Shown: in pieces, positions 41,965 through 54,100 of the stretch
How the letters are laid out: the number at the start of each line of letters is the position of its first letter
Numbering within the stretch: position 1 is the stretch's first letter
Assembly: GCA_011009095.1 (NCBI GenBank)
Contig: VTPC01000791.1
Location: 381,910 to 445,909 of the forward strand
Direction of reading: 5' to 3'
DNA length: 64,000 bases
Source: Ignelater luminosus
Taxonomy: Eukaryota > Arthropoda > Insecta > Coleoptera > Elateridae
The notes under the pieces: model-generated
The model's database searches: none
The model's input: the letters and a program-made list of their open reading frames with translations, nothing else
Told to the model about the DNA's origin: nothing
Translations under genes and position numbers: made by a program

Positions 41965-44900
41965 AGTGGCGGCTATTGGGGTGAAGCAAGTGAAGCGCCA
42001 ATTCACCTATTTTCTCTTTCAATAATTTCTAATATTTAATTACTTAAGTAATTTCGTTTCTTAGTGTAAAATAGTAAAATCTTGAATAAAATTAGTCACG
42101 AGAGCACTGCAGTTAGCATGAGATACTCAAAACACAAATCACAGACGTTCTATCTGCCCCTATTATGGACCAACACGAACGCAAAGCATAAGGACACTTG
42201 CACTAAGCTTAACATTGAGTTGAAGCAGTTGAAGCGGTATAAAAATGCTAGGCGAACGTATCAACAAGAAAGACCCGTTGCCATGACAACAGACTTTGTA
42301 ACGGGAAAATGCTCAAAAGTATGCACAAGTCCCGTCCAGACCAATGGTAGATGTTAAATCCCGTAGCTCATGCCGCAGATGGGGTGGATTCTCAAATAAA
42401 CTTGGCTAATCTCTCACAAAGAGAAGCTCACCGTTTTCCAAAACTCTTATTAAACTAATAGATGGTCGTAAAAGAGGGCGCCAGCAGTCGTAGATCGAAG
42501 GGTTCTGATGGTCGGTCACGCGACTACTCGTGAATCCGACACCCTGTATATAGGCTTCTTGCGAAACCTCACCCTGTGTGTAACTTACCTCGTGGAAGCT
42601 TTATTAAGACTCGCTTTAGCGTTTCACAATTGAGACTCAACACAAACAAAAAAAAACTGTATAAGCACTTAATTTGTCTTAACCAGTTTTGACAAGGAAG
42701 TCCTCTGAAGACTTCCTTCTTTTCCAAAAAAAAGAAGACCCAAGAAAGAAATACCAGATAAATATGTACTTCTCTCTTGAACAAAGGTATCTGATCTTTA
42801 ATCGAAATTTAGACTAAGCACCACCGTGCTTTTTAATAGCCAAACGAACAAAGTAACGAAATTAACGCTGCTTATCTGGACCAGAGATCCACTTACAAAA
42901 AAAACCACAAAACGTAAATAATCGACCTTCCTTATATTTATCAAAACAATAATAAAAATGGATTAAACACACACAAACAAGAATATAAAAAACAAAATAA
43001 CACTACAAAGAATATCAATAAAGGGTATGAATTAAATATCTTCACTGGAGAACAAAGTTGATACACAAATAAGAAAATAAAAGTAAAAAAAAACAAGTTA
43101 TTACAATAAACAAAAAGAAAATTTTGAAATAGCAACAAATAAACTTTATATCTAATAACAAAAAACAATAGTCAAAAGTTATTATTTATGTTGCAATAAT
43201 TTAACCAACACCAGCTAAAATTACCTGGGAACGTTCCTGTTACAAATTAGTTAAAAATATTGATCGTGAATATTATAATTTAATGAGAAAATACGAAGCT
43301 AATCTTGCCTAAGCAAGGTTTTCGTATGGAATATTTCACAAATTCCACGTTCTCCTAGTCTTTTATCAAATGAAACAATCATAAAAACTCAAATAACAAA
43401 ACAAAACAGATCTTTCTTACTATAACGGTAATCTTCCTTCCAGGTGTTATATGCAGGTCTCTGATTTCCACGATAGCAGCTAATCCACGTGGTATTTGAC
43501 GCAAAATTTCACGTTCACCAATGTTCAAGGGAACTTAGGTTTCAACGAACAATTACTGTTGTTAACAATAACCAAAAAGCACAAGAACAAAATCCAAGTG
43601 TTTATACACAAACTTTAAAAATAACTAAAACCACTTTGAGTCCCAAACGCTCTTTAAATTTACTTAGTCCATTCGGATCACGGAGCTTCCAAGATGTAAA
43701 ACACACAGGTGCTACACCAACGGGGCCAAAATGGTTGCGTTCCTACCCTCTACAATTTCTCCTTCCTGGAGGACACCAGCGTAATTCTATTTGGGTTATC
43801 ATTCCCCACGATAACGAAATTTATAAGCATTGCTGTTGGTAAACAAACCACTTTCTTCCGCGACTATTGCGCGTCTCTGACACGAAGAAATTACAATTTC
43901 TCCAGTCCGATCTCTTTTCTAAGAAGATCACTTCACTTAATTTGGTTTGAATCCAATTAGGGGATGTAGAGGTAAACGTCGAAAATTACCACACGTTGGT
44001 TCAAGTACGCAGCTCTTATTGTACCGCCTAACCTCTGCGTTTTTTTGTTACGCAGTTTGTACTTACGGAAGTGGGGTTAAAAAGTCGGATATACACCCTA
44101 ACAGGTTAGGACATTAATACTCTTTATACGACAATGGAAAATTTTACTTGTAGATTCTCTAGTTTAAATTTGACTTCCCCGAGACTGTGTAACTGCAAGG
44201 TTGCAACTAATGATTCTGGGAATCTGATATTGGAAATCAACGAAAGACACGTCTGCCGGAGTCTAGATGTCGAGACCATAAAAATATTAATTCTTTAAAA
44301 TAACATTATAACAAACATCCGTTTAATGAAACAATTTAAATATTACGCGTCAAGAAAACAAATATCCAAACGAAATTGAAAGACAGGGGCGGATTTAGTG
44401 CGAATTTTAAAATAACATTACAACTTCCTACGCGGTCGTATGCAGTACAAACACCGGTGATGTTGGCCGAGCCAGAACCGTTTTTAAAGAAAACGAACAG
44501 CGATTCACTATAAGTATACAGCTTTCAGATACGGTGGACCGCATCGGTTATACGTTGCATTTTTTAGTTGCTTTGACGGTGTTTTTAGTTTGTACGTCAT
44601 TTAAGATTATCCAAGGAAATTTTCAGTTAAAAAGAAACGAAACTGAATGTAAGACAATATTTAATGAAGCTTTGATAAACACACATATTAATCAAAGAAG
44701 GCAAGTTGGAGGTGCCTTGTCTGACGAATAAATATCCGAAAGTTATAAGCTGCTATTTTGTGAAATCTTAGATACCATTTTGATGCAAATAGACACTAGA
44801 TTTCAAGACATGGATAAATTGTTATTCATTTCTCTTGCTGACGTTTCTAAGTTTGATGAATATGCTAAATTATTTTCAACGGAAAAACTTCATAATTTGA

Positions 44901-45416
44901 AACAAACATGTTCCAGTTTATTTAGTACTACGGACATGCAAAGACTGAAAAACGAATTAGACCTTATATATTCTGATCAGCAATATAGTAGCAAGAACCT
45001 CCAGAAAATAATGCTTTTGTTGCACGACAATAAACAAATATTTAAAGAAGCTCATAAATTATTTTGTCTGATTCTTACCATACCATCAACAAGTTCATCA
45101 GTAGAAAGAAGTTTCTCGTTGAAAAGAATCAAATCATACTTGCGCAATTCAATGGCGCAGGAAAGCCTTTCACATTTAAAAAGAATATCCATTGAAAAAG
45201 GACTCAACCATTTTATGATGATGTCATCAACAAGTTTGCTGCCTTGAAAGATCGAAGAATGGATCTCGTCTACAACAGGTTAAATTTTTCATTGTTGTAG
45301 GTATTTTACTGATTTTGGGATGAGACCAGCACTTTTTATCTTGTTAAATTTTTGTTCATTTCTAAGATTTCAATGCAAAACGCTTCACCTGTTTCGAAAC
45401 TCACGAGCCGCCACTG
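41965..45416 (+). mobile_element. hAT element nested in the BEL/Pao relic
   Basis: The left end CAGTGGCGGCTATTGGGG and right end (reverse complement CAGTGGCGGCTCGTGAG) match. TGCTGCTG flanks both sides (41957-41964 and 45417-45424), the 8-bp duplication expected for hAT. It holds a degraded transposase C-terminus (44534-45247). The middle (42360-44390) is non-coding and A/T-rich and may contain further insertions; a 117-codon frame at 43489 is not recognised. Confidence 0.85.
44534..45247 (+). pseudogene. hAT transposase C-terminal relic
   Basis: The frame around 44740-45247 ends in the hAT dimerisation motif: ILTIPSTSSSVERSFSLKRI then KSYLRNSMAQESLSHL. Upstream traces (LFCEILDTILMQIDTRFQD, SLADVSKFDEYAKLF) fit the ZMYM1/DUF4371-type hAT transposases. 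A stop at 44729 and loss of the N-terminal and catalytic parts make it non-functional. Confidence 0.8.
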
Positions 45417-45469
45417 TGCTGCTGTATTGTTAACAGATTGTTCGCAATGCATGTGGGGATAAGCTTGTT

Positions 45470-48400
45470 ATTTCCAATACGTTCGTGTAATCATAGAGGC
45501 ATTTTAGAAACAGAGACGAGAATACGAAGATCCTATTATTGGCCAAAACTTAGAATAGACACTACGCACAACACAAATGTTTGCAAAGTCTGTCAAACCA
45601 ACAAGTATGATAGAATTCCATCTAAACGAAAATTAATGATCACGCCTGCACCATCTAAACCTTTTGAGATTGTTTACGTTGACACTCTCCAATCACAAAG
45701 CCAAAAGTTTTTGACTGTAATAGATACATTTTCTAAATACGCGCAGGCAGATCATGGTCTGCCAAATTTAGTAATTATGGACAATGATTCCGAACTAAAA
45801 AAATCCAGTAATTCAAAAATTCTTTAAAACTCATCAGGTAAATACTCATTTTATAACAGTCAATAACCCCCAATCGAGAGGTTCCATTCCACCCTCATTG
45901 AACATCTACGTGTACTCAGGCTTAAAGATAAAGGTAAAATAGATATATTGAACCGAATGGCGTATGTAATTTTAGGGTACAATAATTCAATTCACTCAGT
46001 GACTAAGCAAAAACCAATTCACATCATTAATAGCCATCTAAATTCAACAAATTCATTTAACATAACATTAACGAAAAATTGTTGAATAATCATATTCAGG
46101 AACATCCCGACGCAACTAAATAAATCTATAAAAGGTTAGACGAACAGTTAATTAACCACAAAGAGTTAGTTATCGAAAATCATCACAAGAGTCACTAAGA
46201 TCCATCCAACCCCGATACCGATGTATATAGAAAAATCACCACTAATACTAGGAATAAGTTGCTGCCAAAATTCGCGAAAAAAAAAGGTAATAAAGGACAA
46301 AAAATTCAAAGTGAAAGCTTCACGTATAACCTATCATAAACAAAATTTGAAACGTCCACCGACTAACCAGCCGAAATTGTTGCAGATGCCACTTGGCAAC
46401 CCTTCAAGAGGTAACAATAACCGACCTCAACCGGAACCCAGGGATTCTACCCTACAAGCTGAGTCCAGCAAGGATAAAATTTGAAACCCACACATTAATC
46501 CATTACATTATTACAACCCATTGGAAATGAAATAACTTTTATAAAGCAGCATTGTCAAAATATTAGTTTTATTATTTCAAAACATGTTAACGAATACTTC
46601 TTTGAATTAGATAACATTAAAAAAACTTTATTATATCATTTATACTCGACGGAACAAATATTTAACTCTTTGAGTCCTAACCTTCAAGTAAAACGAATTG
46701 GGCACAATCATTAAAGGTATTGTCAATAGAATACAATTTGAGTTTAAGGATTTAATGTTCAATTTCCGTGATTATTTAGAAACCAGAAATTTGTTGGATC
46801 AAATTAATTTAACCTTAAATTTAGTTTTACAATTATTAAGTGACATCGAAAAAGCAGTCACGTCTGCTAAATTCCTCATAATAGTATTCTAAAAATTAAT
46901 GAACTTGAATTAATTGTACAAACTGCCTTAAAGTATTATTCTTTGGAATCATTATTTTTCCCAAATAACACATATATGTAGATATTACGACCTTATAGAA
47001 ATCGAGTCTTATCATTCCAATAATAAAATCGTTTTCGTTCTCCACTTTCCTTTAGTACTTCCTGAAATATTCATCTATATTCCATCCCTACCCAGGATGG
47101 TACAACAATTATTCCCCCTAACACCTATCTGGTAATGAGCAAAGATTTTTACCAATACACATCGATACCTTGCATCCACTACATACTACTACTGCCCAGA
47201 CAGCAACCTTGTGAATAGAATGCTGGAAGAAGATTGCGTTTTTTAATAGGCCTTATTAGTAATTTCAAAGCATGTAGGGAAATCTGACCCCATGCATAAC
47301 GATACCTTCTTTACCGACCTATCTATAGATTTAAAAAACTGAATATTTTAATTTTTCAATTTCTAATATAAAAAGTATGTTAAAAATATATCTCATTTAA
47401 TTATAAAATTGAAGGGAGAGATTTAGTTGATTCAATACATTTGAAATGCACAGAAATAAGGTATTTTCAGTCAGACAAAATTTTATGAACTCCCTTATTA
47501 CTGTTGTATATGTCAATATTTTTAGTTTACCTATGTATGTGCGAATACGTCAGATTTTAAAGCATTCAACTGCCGCGCTTTCATGCACGTATTACTTAAC
47601 CTCAAAATCTTGTCCTATGATTTGAATAAGCCAGCGCTTCTTTCTCGACAACCAATATTATAACACGCCAAAATCTTACATAAGCATTTGTGTTATATTT
47701 ATTTCAAGTTATTTGTAGTGTAGGCTCTAAACTTTCAAATTGAAAGTTTAGTGGTCTCCATAAGAAATACATACAATCGTTGCTCCCGCCAAAGTTTACG
47801 GTCATACCCCTTGATTACCTATATGTCTAATAGGTGGCTGTGACCTTTTCAATATGGTGTATTGTTACAAGTGGAATTTTCAAAAGAAAGCTGACAACGA
47901 ACTCCGGCAGAAATCACCAAAAGCATCGTATACCACAAATCGATGAATCTCATTATATAGGAATTTTCCTAAATGAAGCGAAAATTCAAACCCCTTGTCA
48001 ATATTCGGACCTCACCACATCAGAGGGAAGTTATTTAATATACCTAACTGCAGGGCGCCGTTTTCAAACCAATGATTGTAACTATGTCAACGAGAAGGAA
48101 GTCAGCAGAGGCTCAGCCAATGCTACTACCTGAAATTAATATTCGTCGTGGGACTTCAGCTACCAATTTCTCCAAGATAATAATTAGAAGTGTAAACGTT
48201 GATAAAATTCACCAGCTGCAGAAAGAGCAACAAAATTTAAAACCATTAATACCAATTTACAATAAAAACTTTCCAATTCATTTTTGGATTAATCCTCTCT
48301 ACGTAATCCTAGCCGTCGCTGAAATCTACTTACCTTATAACATGTTGCATTCAAAGAAACTGGAAAAAGACCAATCAATATGGACCAACCCCTGTTGAAA

Positions 48401-48500
48401 AGCAGCAGCAATAGGATCCCTCGGCACGCCCTGTGACATTTTTCACCCCATAAAATACGCCACGATTTGGGGATGTAGGGGTTATAGTGCAGCAACCTAT
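45470..48500 (+). pseudogene. Env-bearing Ty3/gypsy (errantivirus-type) endogenous retrovirus relic
   Basis: Old, broken copy on the plus strand. It begins in the integrase: a zinc-binding part (HRGILET, YYWP, CKVCQTNK) and a core with VDTLQSQ and LPNLVIMD, lacking some residues between them. Pol ends in a basic region near 46484. An env-like region follows with GTIIKGI near 46700, and the C-terminal membrane part has WINPLYVILAVAEIYL near 48290. Multiple stops and frameshifts occur, and the family X repeat (47244-47864) is inserted within env. Gag, protease and RT of this copy are not seen. It is an inactive genomic fossil. Confidence 0.7.
47244..47864. mobile_element. Non-autonomous repeat, family X copy 2
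   Basis: High similarity to 8441-9212, including AAAGCATGTAGGGAAATCTG near the left and GTTGCTCCCGCCAAAGTTTA near the right. It lacks the ~150-bp central CAAGAAATAA-rich segment of copy 1. It interrupts the env region of the errantivirus-type relic, so it inserted after that provirus. Confidence 0.65.
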
Positions 48501-48639
48501 ATAAAACAAAATAGAATACTAAAAAACACTTAGCATTTTCTTTTTTATCAGTTAACATAATGTTTTGATAATGTAATGATACGAGGGTAAATTATTGAGA
48601 ATAAAAAGCGTGGTTAAATTTTTTTAAGATTTTATTTTA

Positions 48640-49759
48640 AATATGTTTAAAGTAATTCCCTTCGGCAATAATGCACTTAACCATTCTTTTCTTCCACTTC
48701 CACGGCAGCATCAATTTCTTTTTCAGACGGGAATTTTCTACTTCGTAAATTTCTTTTTAGTCCAAAGAATAGCTAAAAATTGCACATTGCCAAATCAGGT
48801 GAATATGGTAAGTGTTCTATTACTTGTATCTTCTTTTCAGCCAAAAACCGGAAAGTTACGTTTGCTAGCATGATTCCCTTCTTCGGTATTTTGCTGAATA
48901 CTTCTGGTAAACATTTTTCAGTGTATCATTTAGCTGTAGGAGAGAGGGGGACATATTCAACCGATTTTGACATTATGTCAAATAACTCAAGCAAATGAAT
49001 ACACAAAATTAAAAAAGCTAAAAATACTTTATTGCAGTACTTAGGCTAACAACGTCATATAAACAAAATCGAAAATATTAACAATGATAGTTAACAGTAC
49101 CATTTTATATATGCCCAAGTTATGGCCATTGTTTGAATACACTCCCCTCTCCCTAACTATTTTCTCCCTCTCTAGCTTGATAGCACCGGCCAGACCCGTA
49201 CCCCTAAAGAAAACTGCGTACATAACTTTCTTCGTGGCTCTTTGTTTTCTTGTCATGGTTGGCGTTTCCTCATCTTCGTGAATCCATACACGACTTTCTT
49301 GGCGGGTAGGCACATGAAAAAAGGGAACGTATGTTTCGTCTCCTGTAACAATTTTGGAAAAGATTTGGTGGCCCCCATATTGGATAAATTCAGGTTCTCA
49401 TGGCAAATTTTTACACGCTCTGCTTTTCGGAATTCTGAAAGCTGGTGCGGCACAAAACGACTTACAACCTTTTTCAAATGCAGATGATCATGTATGATTG
49501 TTCTAACAGCTGAGGATCCTATCCTAAGTTGATGCTCTATTATAGCGTGGGAAGCTTGGTTGTCATTTTCAATTATTTCTTTAACATCAACAATGTTTTC
49601 TTCAGTAACAGCTGTTGGAGGACGTCCTGCTCCTTTTTGTTGTTTAATAGAAAGTCTTTCACGTTCAAATTCCTTAAACCAGAGGTAAATTGTAGCCAAA
49701 GAAGGAGCTTGTTCTTGGAATTTAAATAAAGAGTATATTGATATAATTTTATTATTCAT
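48640..49759 (-). pseudogene. Mariner (SETMAR-type) transposase relic
   Basis: Minus-strand traces in order: APSLATIYLWFKEFERERLS, GRPPTAVTEENI, SSAVRTIIHDHLHLKKVVSR (helix-turn-helix region). Then RKQRATKKVMYAVFFRGTGL and, near the end, YTEKCLPEVFSK and HLPYSPDLAMCNF (third acidic block). The order is that of classical mariner transposases. Several frameshifts and a missing middle part show it is dead. Confidence 0.85.
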
Positions 49760-49764
49760 TTAGA

Positions 49765-50935
49765 ATTAGACTGACATTTTTTTAAATAATAATAATTGAA
49801 CACTTTAACTAACTTGGATCTAACAACAATACTGGTGGCATATCTTCTTGCCAAGATAATAAACTACAAATCTACAACAATAAGCACTTAATCCTTTTTA
49901 AAAATCATAGTAAATCATTATTCTAAAATGCTCTCTGGTGAACTCCATTTTTTCACTACTTCAAACAAATAGGTTCCAAGAAATTAAACTTTAAAAATAC
50001 ACTTCTAGTGACAGTTCAAATATTAACAAATACAAAAATGTTGGTTTTGTTTTCCCTAGTTTACTATGTTTTCTTATTATCAATAAATACAGCTTTGCCC
50101 TCGTATTTAGTCTGATAATAAAACTTGAATGAATAACACCAAAAAGAATTAAAAGTGAAAATTTCTAATTCAGAGTTTTTGAAAAATTTGTTTTTTAAAA
50201 ACCACCAACGACAATTGAAACCTATAATTCGCCTTAAATAGCTTTCAGGTAAAATATTTAGTTTGTTTAATTTTCTTTTATTAAACGCAATTTATTGCAT
50301 CTTTGTAATTAACAGTTTTGTTAGGTTATTCTAAATGTAAATAAACAGAAATGTCTCAGTTATCCCTGACTGCGATCTGTAAATTGGGTTGCCTAACTAT
50401 GCAAATTGTTAAAATGGGCGTCTTATTTGAATCGAGAAATACCTAAGCTCTCGAATGCAATCAAAATAAAAACTGCTGTCCATTTAGAAAATTGAAGTAC
50501 TCTTACATTTCAAGAAACATCGACATTAATTGCCGAAAATCTAAATAAATCATGTTGAAGAGTGTTAAAATAAGAACAATTTCCTTTCCATTCTCTTCTA
50601 ATTTCAAAAACAATGGAGCTATAGACGCTTTTTGAAAAGCGAAAATATTGAATTTTAGTCTGTAACTCAAAAGGAACAAAAAATTCGAGTTTTGTTTTCT
50701 TTATTTTTGTCTGGAAAATCTGGGCCAGCGATGCGCAATTCAAATACTTATTTAATACATTGGAATCTGAGACACCAAAAACTCAAGAATGTTTTATTTT
50801 AGGTATAAAACATTTGTAAATACCTACATTTATTTTTAAGATACATATCTACTGTACAAAAACTATTCATCGTTATTATTAATCTGCTACTATCATTAAG
50901 TACTAAAATAAATTAAAAAAACGAATGGGTGATGA
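49765..50935. other. Spacer, no gene seen
   Basis: AT-rich sequence downstream of the transporter gene (which is on the minus strand) without recognised features. Confidence 0.45.
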
Positions 50936-50940
50936 CAACA

Positions 50941-51054
50941 TGTGATCCGAAAAATTTCACCTCAAAGATGAGCACTTGATCAGGTGTAAATAAGTAAAAT
51001 TTAATTCGCTTTCCACAAGATCACTTTTGAGATGAAATTCTGCGGCTCACGGAT
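50941..51054. mobile_element. Small MITE-like inverted repeat
   Basis: TGTGATCCGAAAAATTTCAC at the left is matched by an inverse AATTTCATCTCAAAAGTGAT-type arm at the right, with the common GAAATTTCA/CTCAAA core. It is about 114 bp and non-coding. It lies just beyond the transporter's stop codon. Confidence 0.45.
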
Positions 51055-51152
51055 TAGTAATAACAAAGGAATTAAAATATTTGGGGCATAACTAATTTAT
51101 TCACGATAGTTAATGGCACTAAATAGTAAAGATAAATAACAAAATAATTTGT

Positions 51153-54100
51153 TTAACCCTTTTCTTCAGTTGGTGTTTGTCTTTTTCTTTCTTTAATCCT
51201 AAGATATATCATTTCCATTGTCCACATTATCAGAGTACTTAAGGTCATCATGTTCATCACATAAATGCACTTTGCATAACTGCCGGTAGCGTCTCTTATA
51301 ACACCTGGAAAATGCAAACCATAGTAATGCGATTGATAAACATTCTTATTTAAATAAACAGTTTACCTAATACTGGACCCCCAGCGAGAATCAAAAAACC
51401 ATTTACCATCATCTGTAAACCTGAAGCTGATGCTAATCTTTCTATTGGTACATAATTAGGTATAACCAAAGTCATGTATACGGTTCGTACACCTTTTGCT
51501 ATACCCAAACCGGCCGCCACTCCAAGTAGAGCTCCAAACTCGGAAAACATTAGTAGAGCTAGAATTAGTTAAATTAAGCTTTATTTTAAAAATTATCAAA
51601 CAAATCAACTTACTAAATCTTGTCACGATTAACATCGCTAAACTTATCATATACATAACCCTTGCTGTTGCGTCAAAGTAATCTCCAACAAAAGGCGAGA
51701 TAAATCTAAATATCAAATCAACAATTGATAATACAGATAAAAATGTAGCGATTTCTTGGGTTCCCAGTCCAATGTCAGCCAAAATAAAGGGTGTCAACAG
51801 AGAAAAATTCAATTCTGCAAATATCGCTAAAGACACACCAATCATAATATTTACATATCTTGGATCTTGCAATAAAGACAGATCAAAAAAGTTGACTATA
51901 TTAGACAAAATCTTTGTTAGTCTTGATTTTTCTTCATTTTTTACACTGAGTTCCGGATTGTAAACGGGTGATATTAATGGACGCTCGTTGCATTTAGTTG
52001 GGGTTTCTTCTTGACTTTCATCTATTGTTTCTATGATCTTATCCCGTTCTCGTTCGTCGAATATTTTTACAGAACTTCCCAAATGAACCGAGTTTACTGA
52101 AGTCGAAGAAGACCACCATTTGTTTTTTATAGGTTCTGAATGCCTATCACTGGTTGAAGCACTTCTTCTTCTGCTACCTGAAACTGAAGTTAAATTAAAA
52201 GAATTAGATATTTCTAGACTTTCTATAATATGTATACTACAATGTTCTTATGCAGATACCGTGTAATCAATTAAAAGAAATCGTGCAGTAAGATAAAAGG
52301 TTACGAGGTGCAATCGGACAAGATTGGTTTGATAATAATTATAATAATAATAAAAAACAACTAGGGACATCAGACATTGGATTTATTAGAATTATAAGTT
52401 CAGGTAAGTTGAGCAAAAAAAATTGAAATGAATAGGCGAAATATCAATAAATTATTTTGTCGTTCTCAAATTCACTATCTGTCTTTCCAGTGGTCTTCCT
52501 TCTCTTCCATTGTTTTTGTTACGTATGTTTTCCATTTTACTGGACTGAGCGTTCTCTTCTTCACTTTCCTCTTAGTGACCAGTTTAAGATCTTTTTTGGC
52601 CATCTCTCCTCCCCCATTCAATTCACGTGTCCGAACCCTTATTCGTTTTCTAATCTACTGGAAATCAAAGTTTTATTTCCATTTCTCTCCATGTCGCTTC
52701 TGTTCGTATTTTATCTTTCTGGTGAATTGTAGGCATATTCTCATCTAGTCTAATTCTATTGTTCTGATTCTATCCCATACTTATCGTACCCTAATCTATT
52801 TTTCATTGATGTCCATTTGTCTCATAAGTAGCTTGTCATTTTCTATCTCTTGGCACGCTGTCGTATGCCTTTTGCTAATTGACAAAAGTCATGTATGTCT
52901 CTATATGTTTTGCTTTATCATTTTCCATAACTTGTCGTACTGAGTAAATGTTTTTCTGAAAATGTTCGCATATGACTGCATTTTATTTTTAATTATTTTT
53001 CCAAATTTTTTGGTCATCGTTGGTACGATACTAATGCCCCGATCGTTATGGCAGCATTTCTCGTCTCCTTTATTATTCTAGCGGTTTATATTATTCTTAC
53101 ACAGAAACGTAAAGTTGTGTACGTGGCTCGATTATTGCTCAATGCCTTAGGTAAAAATCGGGTTCGGGTCGGATCTCTCGGTTCTCTCAAGTCATACGAG
53201 CCTGTCCGGTTGTTCGGGCCTATCGGACGTTTTAGACTTATCGGCCCTCCGGGCTTCTCGGGTCTTTCGTGCCTTTTGGACCTTTCATGTCTGTCGGACC
53301 GTTCGAGCCTCTCAGGCCGTCAAGCCTTTGAGTTTATCAAGCCGTTTGGATTTTTGGGTATGTTGGGCCTCTCCGGCCTGTCGGACCTTTCGGGTCCCTC
53401 GAACTGTCGGGTCTTTTGGACATCTCGGCCCTTCGGGTCTATCACGCCGTTTGGATCTTTCGAGCTTGCCGGACCTCTCGGGCCTGTCAGGCATTTTGGA
53501 CTTTTCGACCCTATCAGGTCTTTTGTATCTTTTGGGCATGTTGGGCTTTTTGGATCGTTCGAGCCTCTCAAACCGTCGGGCCTTTTGGATTTCTTCTCGA
53601 CTCTTCGGGTCTATCAGGCTATTTGGATCTCTCGAGTCTGTCGGACCTGTCAGACCATACGGGTCTTTGAGGCGTTCAGATCTTTTAGACATCTCAGCCC
53701 TTTGGGCTTCTCTGCCAAACCGTTCTAAATTTTCGGATCGTTTGGTCTCGGGTCTGTTGAAATTCTTGGCCCCTACAGGACTCCAATAAAGGTACGTACG
53801 GGCCGTGTTTTTTAGTCGGTGCATTATATGACGCGACCCAAACCTTGGGTTCGTGTCGGACCCGATCTCAGTTTAAAAATCTATCATGCTTTTTCGAGCC
53901 TATGTACTGTCAATTAGGCCGTTTGGTCTTGTCGGGTCTATCGATCTATTGAAGCCTGTTGGACCTCAGGGTCCTCTAGAACCATACGAGTCTGTCCGGT
54001 CGATTCGGGCCTGTCAGGCGTTTTAAACTTCTCGGCCCTTTGTGCTTCTCGGATCTGTCAAGCCGTTTTGACCTCTCGGGACTGTCGGACTGTTCGGGCT

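Noticed and set aside
42579-43244. Possible LTR with TGTAAC...GTTACA ends inside the hAT element
   Set aside because: No target duplication at the ends and no second copy seen in the window; the match is short enough to be chance.
43489-43960. 117-codon frame inside the hAT element
   Set aside because: No recognisable family. It overlaps another open frame and is likely part of non-coding inserted DNA.
52428-52748. Plus-strand hydrophobic frames over 100 codons
   Set aside because: Antisense shadow of the RTE-like relic, whose protein motifs are on the minus strand.
53048-53824. Long open frames of 226 and 170 codons on opposite strands
   Set aside because: Explained by the 9-bp minisatellite, which keeps frames open. 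Composition is pure tripeptide repeat, with no start context or domain.
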